Below are positions 16,354 to 23,178 of a DNA stretch of 31,355 nucleotides, piece after piece. This DNA is from SZUA-365 sp034002405 (GTDB lineage: Bacteria > Bacteroidota > Ignavibacteria > SZUA-365). The stretch is from the NCBI GenBank assembly GCA_034002405.1, contig JAVFAS010000042.1:1-31355 (forward strand), given 5' to 3'. The notes under the pieces were generated by a model. It was given only the letters and a program-made list of their open reading frames with translations, had not been told where the DNA came from and did not search any database. A program made the position numbers and the translations under genes. Position 1 is the stretch's first letter. Each line of letters begins with the position of its first letter.

Positions 16354-17160
16354 TCACGGCTCTTCCGCTTCCCAGAATACGATATCGGGGATGTCGCGAT
16401 GAAGGCCGTAGGCGAATGCCATGTGAAAAAAGACCTGCATGCCCTCGATCACATCCTCGGTATACCGGTAGCGGAAATGGGTGGGAATGGCCTCGACCGC
16501 ATCCCGCGGATCACCGCCATGCATCTTTTCCTCGACGCCCTGCAATGCGGCGGTATCGGCGTACTCGCCCGCCGCGCGGACGGCCGCATCCAGGGACGGG
16601 TTCAGGCGCGACTCCCAGCCGATGAACACCTCGCGCACCAGCGGAAGCTGTGTCATGTCAAACCACTCGTCGATCAGATCGATCCGCGACGTGGATGCCA
16701 GCTCCGCCCGCTCCTCCGCGTGGGTGGTCAGCAGGGCATCGACGGAACCGAAGAGCGTCGCTGCCGAATGCATGTTGCTCGGTTCTGGCAGGCGTTGCAG
16801 CCGCGGGGACATGCCGTACTTCTCCCGCAGCAGAATTTCCGCCAGCATCGCCTCCATTCCCGATTCACCGAAATATCCGATCGTGCGAATGTCGCGCAGG
16901 CCGCGATGGAAGTGGAGCAGCCATTCGTTCGTGGCACCCACGGCCGCGACGCACGCCCCGCCCAGCAGGGCGAGATCGCTTTCGCGTTTGCCGAAAAACA
17001 GTGGAGAGACGAGCGCGACATCGGTTTCGGATTCCGCGAGAAGATGGTCCACTTCGCCCGCGCTGCAATCACGCAGCGTGAGCGTCGCGCCCGCGACACG
17101 ATGCAGCGCATCGAGAAGATGTCGGTTGTGGACGGTGGAATGCGCGGCGAGAGTTGGCAT
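16354..17160 (-). CDS. MqnA/MqnD-like protein (menaquinone biosynthesis family fold)
   Basis: The 268-residue protein lacks a signal peptide and reads like the two-lobed, periplasmic-binding-protein-like MqnA/MqnD family of the futalosine menaquinone route. Positions that match by eye include DVALVSPLFF (about 47-56), RTIGYFGESGMEAMLAEILLR (about 91-111, the hinge and substrate loop), IDEWFDMTQLPLVREVFIGW (about 163-182) and a helical C terminus with YRYTEDVIEGMQVFF. MqnA is a chorismate dehydratase and MqnD acts later on a futalosine derivative. Which reaction applies, or whether this is a non-menaquinone homologue, cannot be decided. No other mqn gene is in the window. A GGAG Shine-Dalgarno precedes the ATG. 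It sits between rplS and recN. Confidence 0.55.
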   Translation of the reverse strand: MPTLAAHSTVHNRHLLDALHRVAGATLTLRDCSAGEVDHLLAESETDVALVSPLFFGKRESDLALLGGACVAAVGATNEWLLHFHRGLRDIRTIGYFGESGMEAMLAEILLREKYGMSPRLQRLPEPSNMHSAATLFGSVDALLTTHAEERAELASTSRIDLIDEWFDMTQLPLVREVFIGWESRLNPSLDAAVRAAGEYADTAALQGVEEKMHGGDPRDAVEAIPTHFRYRYTEDVIEGMQVFFHMAFAYGLHRDIPDIVFWEAEEP

Positions 17161-17175
17161 GCGAGCTCCATTGCG

Positions 17176-17204
17176 GCAAGAGACATGCGGGGCATGTCTC
17201 TTGC
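17176..17204. terminator. Perfect 13-bp hairpin after rplS
   Basis: GCAAGAGACATGC and its exact complement GCATGTCTCTTGC are separated by GGG, making a strong 13-bp stem. It sits 25 nt after the rplS stop and about 15 nt before the start of the MqnA-like gene. It is well placed to end or attenuate the ffh-to-rplS transcript. On the minus strand the stem is followed by CGCAATGG rather than a T-run, so it may terminate inefficiently or stabilise the 3' end instead. Confidence 0.6.
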
Positions 17205-17229
17205 ATAATTTCAGATACGGGGGTCGGAT

Positions 17230-17568
17230 TTACGTGGTCTTCGCGCGGACCTGCTTGGCGGCGAGGGTACGGAGGTAGAACAGTTTGGCGCGACGGACGT
17301 TGCCGTTGCGAACCTTCTCGACCTTCGCGATGGAGGGCGAATGCATGGGAAACATGCGTTCGACGCCCACACCGTTGCTGATCTTGCGCACGGTGAACAT
17401 GCGGCGGAGACCGGCACCCTTGATCGAGATCACGATGCCCTGGTATTCCTGGATGCGCTCCTTGTTTCCTTCCTTGACGCGCACATGCACATTGACGACG
17501 TCACCCGGCTTGAAGTCGGGCAAATCGCTGCGCATCATGGACTGTTCAATGAGATCGACTTTGTTCAT
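17230..17568 (-). CDS. rplS: 50S ribosomal protein L19
   Basis: The 112-residue product matches ribosomal protein L19 along its whole length. Landmarks are the N-terminal FKPGDVVNVHVRVKEGNKER, the central YQGIVISIKGAGLRRMFTVRK and the C-terminal RAKLFYLR. L19 lies at the 30S-50S interface. It is the last gene of the ffh-rpsP-rimM-trmD-rplS cluster, 48 nt after trmD, with AAGGAG upstream of the ATG. Confidence 0.98.
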   Translation of the reverse strand: MNKVDLIEQSMMRSDLPDFKPGDVVNVHVRVKEGNKERIQEYQGIVISIKGAGLRRMFTVRKISNGVGVERMFPMHSPSIAKVEKVRNGNVRRAKLFYLRTLAAKQVRAKTT

Positions 17569-17616
17569 GGGAAATTGCTCCTTCGATTATATCGTCCTAT
17601 TGATTCGAATATACCG

Positions 17617-18333
17617 CTATTTTCGTTTTCTTCTGTCACGGTCCGGGAGTTCTTCGTCCCCGTCGAGCAGATCGGGCCGGCGCTCGGTCGTCAGGACCCG
17701 CGCGGCCCGCGCCCGCCATGCGGCGACGCGTTTGTGATCACCCGACATCAAGTCCGCCGGAACCGGCATCCCGCGAAATTCCGGGGGACGCGTGTAGTAG
17801 GGACAGTCGAGTTCGCCTTCCATGAACGAGTCGGTCAGCATCGACTCTCCATCTCCGATCACGCCCGGGATCAGGCGCACCACCGAATCGATGATCACGG
17901 CCGCGGCGAGTTCGCCACCGGTCAACACATAATCTCCGATCGATATTTCCATCGTCACCAGCGCATCGATCACCCGCTGGTCCACGCCTTTGTAATGTCC
18001 GCAGATGATGATCAGGTTCTCCATCATCGACAGACGTTTGCACAGGCCCTGGTTGTACACCGTGCCGGCGGGCGTGGTCAGAATTACTTCATCATAGTGC
18101 CGCTGCGCCTGCAGGGATTCGACACACTCGAACAGCGGTTCGGGCTTGAGAATCATTCCCGCGCCCCCGCCGTAGGGCGTGTCATCGAGCGTGCGGTGCT
18201 TGTCATGCGCATGCGCGCGAAGATCGTGCACCGTGATTTCCGCATGCCCGGCGTCCTGCGCCCGTTTGAGGATGCTCTCGCTGAGCGGCCCCTGCAACAG
18301 AGGCGGAAACGCCGTGATGACATCAATCCGCAT
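17617..18333 (-). CDS. trmD: tRNA (guanine37-N1)-methyltransferase TrmD
   Basis: The 238-residue SPOUT-fold enzyme methylates G37 in tRNAs to prevent frameshifting. The motifs PYGGGAGM (53-60), CGHYKGVD (111-118) and GDYVLTGGE (133-141), which forms the SAM-binding knot, are all intact. The start at 18333 gives the canonical MRIDVITAFP N terminus. It overlaps the end of rimM by 11 nt and has GAGGA about 6 nt upstream. The longer open frame to 18465 lies inside rimM and is rejected. The last residues are basic (DRDRRKRK). Confidence 0.97.
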   Translation of the reverse strand: MRIDVITAFPPLLQGPLSESILKRAQDAGHAEITVHDLRAHAHDKHRTLDDTPYGGGAGMILKPEPLFECVESLQAQRHYDEVILTTPAGTVYNQGLCKRLSMMENLIIICGHYKGVDQRVIDALVTMEISIGDYVLTGGELAAAVIIDSVVRLIPGVIGDGESMLTDSFMEGELDCPYYTRPPEFRGMPVPADLMSGDHKRVAAWRARAARVLTTERRPDLLDGDEELPDRDRRKRK

Positions 18334-18850
18334 CGAGATCCTCGAACAGTCCGGGCACGGCCTCGACGATGATCGTCTTGCGCGCGGTATCCACGGACGT
18401 GACAATCGCCGGTACCGCCGGCACGAGCACCTCGATCCCATGGTAGTCGACCACGTACACATCATTTGCCGGGAGCAGCATCACATCACGCACGGTGCCG
18501 CGATCGTCTCCGGAGGCGGTGCGCACCGTGCATCCGATCAGGTCGTGAATGAAATACCTGCCCGGGGGCGGTTCCGCCATGTCGGCGGCATCGATAGAGA
18601 TGTCGAGACCGACCAGCCGTTCCGCGTCTTCGCGTGTCTCATGGCCCTCGAACGTAAGGATCGGGCGAAGTTCATCACCCGAAACCGAAATCACGCGCAC
18701 CGATTCAACGGAATCGGTCGTGGCACCAAGATACACCCGCGCGAGCCGCGTGAAGCGGCCGGGGACGTCGGAGTGTGACTGCACCTTGACCGCACCGCGA
18801 ATGCCATGAACGGCGACGATGCTGCCAATCAGACAGAGATCCTGTGCCAT
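18323..18850 (-). CDS. rimM: Ribosome maturation factor RimM
   Basis: The 175-residue protein has the RimM N-terminal domain (CLIGSIVAVHGIRGAVKVQ, about 6-24) and a C-terminal PRC-barrel domain (from about PGRYFIHDLIGCTV to VPAVPAIV). RimM binds S19 and helps mature the 30S head. It lies between rpsP and trmD in the classical order and overlaps trmD by 11 nt, implying coupled translation. Length is normal. Confidence 0.96.
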   Translation of the reverse strand: MAQDLCLIGSIVAVHGIRGAVKVQSHSDVPGRFTRLARVYLGATTDSVESVRVISVSGDELRPILTFEGHETREDAERLVGLDISIDAADMAEPPPGRYFIHDLIGCTVRTASGDDRGTVRDVMLLPANDVYVVDYHGIEVLVPAVPAIVTSVDTARKTIIVEAVPGLFEDLDAD

Positions 18851-18941
18851 GCTCGGTGTGTCCGCTCAATGTCCACGCATGGATAGAGGCGTCCGTGCTC
18901 GTATCGCATCGGGTACGCAACCGTCCTTCCGCGGGGAGGGA

Positions 18942-19502
18942 TTATTCCGCCGCCGTCTCGCCTTCGGCCGCCGGTGCGTCGGCCGCCGGTGCTTCGGCTG
19001 CCGCGGCATCCGCCGCCGCTTTTGCCTCCGCTTCCGCTTTCGCGGCTGCTTCCGCCTCGGCCTTTGCCTTGGCGTCCGCCTCGGCTTTCGCCTTCGCATC
19101 CGCTTCGGCCTTCGCCTTCGCATCCGCCTCGGCTTTGCGCTGGGCGCGGACCTGCTTCTTCGAGAGCGTCTTCGCGCGGCGCGCGTCCTTCGCCTGACGC
19201 CATTTCTCCATTTCCTCCGCGATCTCGGCCTCGGACTTGCCCTTGCGCATCAGATGGAACCGCAGCATCAGCCCGGTCTCGCTGAGCAGGCTGCGTGCGG
19301 TGTCGGTCGGCTGCGCGCCGACCTGCAGCCAGTACAGGGCGCGTTCTTCGTTGAGTTCGATCACGGCCGGTTTCTTGAGCGGCTCGTAATTGCCGAGCGC
19401 CTCGATGAAACGACCGTCACGGGGATAACGGGAGTCCGCCGCCACGATCTTGTAGATCGGGAGTTGCTTTCTGCCTCTTCTCTGCAGACGGATTTTTACC
19501 AC
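18942..19502 (-). CDS. rpsP: 30S ribosomal protein S16 with long Ala/Lys/Glu-rich C-terminal extension
   Basis: The first 80 or so residues are a normal S16 (MVKIRLQRRGRKQLPIYKIV, then PRDGRFIEALGNYEP), a small-subunit protein needed for 30S assembly. Typical S16 has about 80-90 residues; this one has 186. The extra part is a charged helix (about 88-125), then an alternating A/E/K/D stretch with an eight-residue repeat (AEADAKAK-like), and finally an Ala/Pro/Glu-rich tail. The start codon is GTG (19500-19502), preceded by GGAGG about 9 nt upstream. It is the second gene of the ffh-to-rplS cluster. The extension is in frame with no sign of frameshift. Confidence 0.96.
   Translation of the reverse strand: MVKIRLQRRGRKQLPIYKIVAADSRYPRDGRFIEALGNYEPLKKPAVIELNEERALYWLQVGAQPTDTARSLLSETGLMLRFHLMRKGKSEAEIAEEMEKWRQAKDARRAKTLSKKQVRAQRKAEADAKAKAEADAKAKAEADAKAKAEAEAAAKAEAEAKAAADAAAAEAPAADAPAAEGETAAE
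19060..19131. repeat. 24-bp tandem repeat encoding the S16 tail
   Basis: Three consecutive 24-bp units (19060-19083, 19084-19107 and 19108-19131) encode the repeating eight residues AEADAKAK on the minus strand. Units differ at a few third-codon positions, so the repeat is old enough to have drifted or is held at the protein level. Changes of one unit would keep the frame. Confidence 0.8.
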
Positions 19503-19545
19503 GGAAATATGCCTCCGGAAAAAGAATAAGTGAATAGAATATCGT

Positions 19546-20877
19546 TTATGATAATTTCCTGTTCATCAGACCCTGCGCGAACTGGCGCATGCCGCCGCGG
19601 GTGAGCCGCTTCATCATCTTCTGCATTTCGCCAAACTGCTTGAGCAGGCGGTTGACATCCTGCACGGTGGTGCCGCTGCCGTCGGCGATGCGTTTGCGGC
19701 GGGACCCGTTGATGATCGCGGGTTTCTGCCGTTCCTCGCGCGTCATCGAGAGAATCATCGCCTCGATCTTCACGAACGAGCTGTCATCGATCTCCTGGCC
19801 GCGCAGCGCCTTGCCGAGTCCGGGAATCATCTCGAGCACGGAAGACAGCGGTCCCATTTTCTTGATCGCCTGCAGTTGCGTGTAGAAGTCATCCAGCGTG
19901 AACTGGTTCTTCCGCATCTTCTGCTCGAGCACGGCGGCCTGATCTTCATCGAACTGTTCCTGCGCCTTTTCCGCGAGGGTGACGATATCGCCCATGCCGA
20001 GGATGCGCGAGGCCATGCGGTCGGGATGGAACGGCTCGAGCGCCTCGAGCTTCTCGCCCACCGAGGCGAACTTGATCGGTTTGTCCACCACCCGGCGGAT
20101 CGACAGCGCGGCGCCGCCGCGGGTGTCGCCATCGAGCTTCGTGAGCACCACGCCGTGATAGTCGAGCCGGTCGTGAAAGGCCTTGGCGGTGTTGACCGCG
20201 TCCTGTCCCGTCATCGAATCGACCACGAACAGAATCTCGGTCGGATTGACGCGCGCCTTGATATCGGCGACCTCCTGCATCATCTGTTCGTCGATCGAGA
20301 GACGGCCCGCCGTATCGATGATGATGACATTGCAGAGGTTCTTCCTCGCGTATTCGAGCGCTTCCTCGGCGATCTTCACCGGCTGCGTCTCGTCGCCCGA
20401 ATAGACCGGGACGTTGATCTGACCGGCGAGCTGCTTGAGCTGTCCGATGGCGGCCGGACGGTACACGTCGGCGGCGACCAGAAGCGGTTGGCGTCCCTGG
20501 CTCTTGAGATGCAGTGCAAGTTTTGCGCTGAACGTCGTCTTTCCCGACCCCTGCAGGCCGGCGACCATGATGATGGTCGGACCCGTTCGCGCGAAATTCA
20601 GATCGGCCCGTTCGCTGCCCATGAGCAGCACGAGTTCGTCATGAAGGATCTTGACGATCTGCTGTCCCGGCGTCAGGCTCTTGAGTACATCGGCCCCGAG
20701 TGCCTTGTCCTTCACCGTATCGATGAAGTCCTTGGTCACCTGGAAATTCACATCGGCTTCGAGCAGGGCGCGACGCACCTCCCGCAGCGTATCCGAGACA
20801 TTTTCCTCGGAAATGCGGTGCTGGCCGCGCACGCGGCGGAGAGCTTCTTCCAGTCTGTCAGAGAGTGCTTCGAACAT
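19546..20877 (-). CDS. ffh: Signal recognition particle GTPase Ffh
   Basis: The 443-residue protein is full-length Ffh, which binds signal sequences of nascent membrane and secreted proteins and works with 4.5S RNA and FtsY. It has an N-domain helix bundle (about 1-90), the G domain with P-loop GLQGSGKTT (107-115), DTAGR (about 189) and TKLDGDTRGG (about 246-255), and a methionine-rich M domain (about 300-443) ending QMQKMMKR-like and FAQGLMNRK. AAGGA precedes the ATG by about 5 nt. It heads the ffh-rpsP-rimM-trmD-rplS cluster, so the main promoter should lie just upstream of 20877. That gap is AT-rich for about 80 nt. Confidence 0.98.
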   Translation of the reverse strand: MFEALSDRLEEALRRVRGQHRISEENVSDTLREVRRALLEADVNFQVTKDFIDTVKDKALGADVLKSLTPGQQIVKILHDELVLLMGSERADLNFARTGPTIIMVAGLQGSGKTTFSAKLALHLKSQGRQPLLVAADVYRPAAIGQLKQLAGQINVPVYSGDETQPVKIAEEALEYARKNLCNVIIIDTAGRLSIDEQMMQEVADIKARVNPTEILFVVDSMTGQDAVNTAKAFHDRLDYHGVVLTKLDGDTRGGAALSIRRVVDKPIKFASVGEKLEALEPFHPDRMASRILGMGDIVTLAEKAQEQFDEDQAAVLEQKMRKNQFTLDDFYTQLQAIKKMGPLSSVLEMIPGLGKALRGQEIDDSSFVKIEAMILSMTREERQKPAIINGSRRKRIADGSGTTVQDVNRLLKQFGEMQKMMKRLTRGGMRQFAQGLMNRKLS

Positions 20878-20988
20878 GGTCCTTCATGGCACGGATCGTG
20901 ATCGATCGTGTTAGCTTGGAAAAATACGGATGTTGGGAGAAAATGACAAGCGAAATTGTGAGGAAAAGGCGCGAATTGGGTCCAAAGC

Positions 20989-21147
20989 CCCGGAATGCGT
21001 CGTACCACCCACGCGAGACTCACACCGCCCCGAAGGTGCGGGACATCATAGCCCGGGCCTTCAGGCCCGGAATGCGTCGTACCGCCCATGCGAGACTCAC
21101 ACCGCCCTGAAGGGGCGGGACATCATAGCCCGGGCCTTCAGGCCCGG
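20989..21147. repeat. 77-bp REP-like tandem repeat with hairpins
   Basis: Two direct copies of a 77-bp unit (20989-21065 and 21066-21142) differ at four positions, and a further CCCGG starts a third copy. Each unit holds a strong hairpin CCGGGCC-TTCA-GGCCCGG. The second also has CGCCC-TGAAG-GGGCG, weakened in the first copy. The layout (GC-rich palindromes in an intergenic gap, tandem copies) resembles REP/BIME elements mobilised by REP-associated transposases elsewhere. No transposase lies nearby. The repeat fills most of the 310-nt non-coding gap between the start of ffh and the DUF4256 gene. The rest (20878-20988) is AT-rich and probably carries the ffh promoter; 21148-21187 shows nothing else. 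Confidence 0.75.
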
Positions 21148-21187
21148 GGCGAGCGCGACGCCCACCCACCCTCTTCCCCGATTTCCC

Positions 21188-21733
21188 TCAAATACTCAGT
21201 TTCGCCCGAAACCCCCGCGCGGCGTAGTAGGATTCCGCGCCGTTGTGATAGAGGAACACACGCCCGTAGCGCCGGTCGCAGAACAGCCCACCGCCGCGCG
21301 CGCGCACGTCCTCCGGGGTGGCCACCCAGCTGGAGGTTTTCAGATCGAATTCCCCCACTTCCTGGAGCTGCCGGTACTCCGCCTCCGTCAGCAGTTCGAT
21401 GCCCATGGACGCCGCCATTCCGACCGCGCTTCCCTCGGGTTTGTGCTCCTTCCGGGATGCGAGGGCCTCGTCATCATAACAGAGGCTCCGGCGTCCTTTC
21501 GGACTCTCCGCCGCGCAGTCCATGAAAACATACGCGCCGGTCTTTGTCTCACGCGCGACAACATCCGGCTCCCCTCCGGTTTCCTCCATTGCGAGCAGGG
21601 ACCGGAGTTTCTTCGGATTGTTCTCCAGACGGGCCCGCACGTCCGTCCAAAGGAGTTTCGGATGGCGATATCGGTTGGTTTCGAAGCGGGCTTGCAGGAT
21701 ACCGAGGAGTTCGTTGCGCTTTGTTGTATTCAT
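21188..21733 (-). CDS. DUF4256 family protein
   Basis: The 181-residue cytoplasmic protein resembles the DUF4256 family. It has an N-terminal helix (NELLGILQARFETN), a central MEETGGEPDVVA, FMDCAAESPKGRRSLCYD and GIELLTEAEYRQLQEVGEFDLKTSSW, and the very characteristic C terminus YGRVFLYHNGAESYYAARGFR. Its biochemical role is unknown. It stands alone between the REP-like repeat and a lipoprotein gene, with GGAGAG about 10 nt before the ATG. Genes of this kind are scattered among bacteria, so horizontal acquisition is plausible but not shown. Confidence 0.85.
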   Translation of the reverse strand: MNTTKRNELLGILQARFETNRYRHPKLLWTDVRARLENNPKKLRSLLAMEETGGEPDVVARETKTGAYVFMDCAAESPKGRRSLCYDDEALASRKEHKPEGSAVGMAASMGIELLTEAEYRQLQEVGEFDLKTSSWVATPEDVRARGGGLFCDRRYGRVFLYHNGAESYYAARGFRAKLSI

Positions 21734-21820
21734 AGAAAATCATCTCTCCTTTCGATTGAATCGACAAGAGTAATGCGAAAGGAAATCGTGTGCAAGCCTT
21801 GCCGTGACTGCTGCGTGTGT

Positions 21821-23110
21821 TCAATTCCGGGCATGCAGCACGGAGACCGGCCACGATCCCAGGGTCGGTCCCTCAGGTACTCGCGGAAGCAGCATGACGG
21901 TCTGAGTGGGATCAAGATGCATTCGCACCGGGCTCGTCCGTGGCTGGATGAGCGGATCCGACCGATCCTCTCCGTGAAATTCACGACCATCGAAATGATG
22001 GAAAAACGGACCCGGACCGAGAATCATGAAATCCGCATCACTGATGCCCGCGATGCAATAGATTCCTGGCGTCGGGAGCGGTGCCGGCAGCCCTTCGACA
22101 TGTGTCACGCGTGAACCGTACACGCGGTGGAGAAAACGTCCGCCAAGGTAGATCACCCCCGAAGGCGCAACCCATACCGCCCACAATTCGTCGTCGATGC
22201 GCAGACTGGGATCGTCTCCCTCTCTGTCCGTGACCACCGGCGCCGTCGTGCGCCCGTCGCTGCGCCAGAGGGTAGCTGACCCTGCCGCCCTGTCGAAGAT
22301 CAATGCGTACACCATACCGTCATGGACAGCGAGGTCAAAGACGCTGCAGGTGGATCCCGGCGGCTGCATCAACTGCTCGATCTCCCGCGGGGTCGCGCGG
22401 AAGACGGACCCGTCCGCGCCGCCGAACACGACGGCCTCACCGCCGAAATGCCGGAGATAGGCGTGGTTGAGGCGCTGCGGGAGAGGACGGACGTTGGCTT
22501 GCCCGTTCGAGTAATAGATGATTTCATACTCGGTGAGTATCACGATGCTGCCGTCCGGGAGAAGCTCGAGCGCGAGGCCGGCTCCGCGGGCGTCAAGACC
22601 CGCGCCGTTCAATCGGAAGCCATCATGGATGAAGAGTGGAGCCGCCGTGCCGGTCAGCAGCACGCGTCCATCAGGCGCGCAACGAACATCATTGAGATCA
22701 CTGTATCCCCCCAACCACTGCAAATCCAGCGAACGTCGGCTGACGGGAAATGTCCGCACCACGATGGAATCACGTTTCCATTCCCCGCTATCCGGTGTCC
22801 GTTCGACCACCGCGTAGATGTAGGGACGGTCCTCCTCAAGGCGAACATCGGTGAACACCGTGTCCTTGAACAGGCTGTGGAAGACGTGGATGCGGATGTC
22901 ATCGCGATAGAGTTCGACATCCCGCCCTGCTTTGTAACGGATTTCCAGCTCCGCCGCGACCGCGGTGACATACGTGCAGCCGATTGCCAGCGTTGTATCC
23001 ACCGTTCGTGGGCCATCATGAGCCGCAGGCGGCTGGTCCTCTGTGCATGCCGCCGCCACGAAGAACAGCATCCAGCAAATCAGTGACACTCGCATTGCCA
23101 TCTTTGCCAT
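21821..23110 (-). CDS. Predicted lipoprotein with beta-propeller-like body, unknown function
   Basis: The 429-residue product has a lipoprotein signal peptide with lipobox VAAAC (Cys22 the lipidated residue, followed by TED), so it is probably anchored in a membrane on the outer side. Residues about 40-115 look like a fibronectin-type beta-sandwich (ELEIRYKAGRDVELYR, RPYIYAVVERTP). From about 125 onward, short repeated strands such as GVIYLGGRFLHRVYG and GGEAVVFGGADGSVFR suggest a beta-propeller. I recognise no named family. It starts 68 nt after the giant surface-protein gene on the same strand, so the two may be co-expressed. The start at 23110 has GAGGAGG upstream; in-frame ATGs at 23101 and 23095 are alternatives. 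Confidence 0.75.
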   Translation of the reverse strand: MAKMAMRVSLICWMLFFVAAACTEDQPPAAHDGPRTVDTTLAIGCTYVTAVAAELEIRYKAGRDVELYRDDIRIHVFHSLFKDTVFTDVRLEEDRPYIYAVVERTPDSGEWKRDSIVVRTFPVSRRSLDLQWLGGYSDLNDVRCAPDGRVLLTGTAAPLFIHDGFRLNGAGLDARGAGLALELLPDGSIVILTEYEIIYYSNGQANVRPLPQRLNHAYLRHFGGEAVVFGGADGSVFRATPREIEQLMQPPGSTCSVFDLAVHDGMVYALIFDRAAGSATLWRSDGRTTAPVVTDREGDDPSLRIDDELWAVWVAPSGVIYLGGRFLHRVYGSRVTHVEGLPAPLPTPGIYCIAGISDADFMILGPGPFFHHFDGREFHGEDRSDPLIQPRTSPVRMHLDPTQTVMLLPRVPEGPTLGSWPVSVLHARN

Positions 23111-23126
23111 CGGAGGAGCCCTCCTC
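23111..23126 (-). promoter_or_regulatory. Self-complementary ribosome-binding site of the lipoprotein gene
   Basis: Just before the ATG at 23110 the minus strand reads GAGGAG-GG-CTCCTC-CG. The Shine-Dalgarno GAGGAGG can therefore pair with CTCCTC between it and the start codon, forming a small hairpin that could hide the ribosome-binding site. This is directly visible; any regulatory effect is a guess. Confidence 0.4.
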
Positions 23127-23178
23127 TGTCTGTGGATGTCAATCAGCTGTCATTCTGGACACGGAGATCGGAATTCTG

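Noticed and set aside
20989..21147. A CRISPR array
   Set aside because: The two copies are adjacent without spacers, and the 77-bp unit with GC-rich palindromes fits a REP-like element, not CRISPR repeats.
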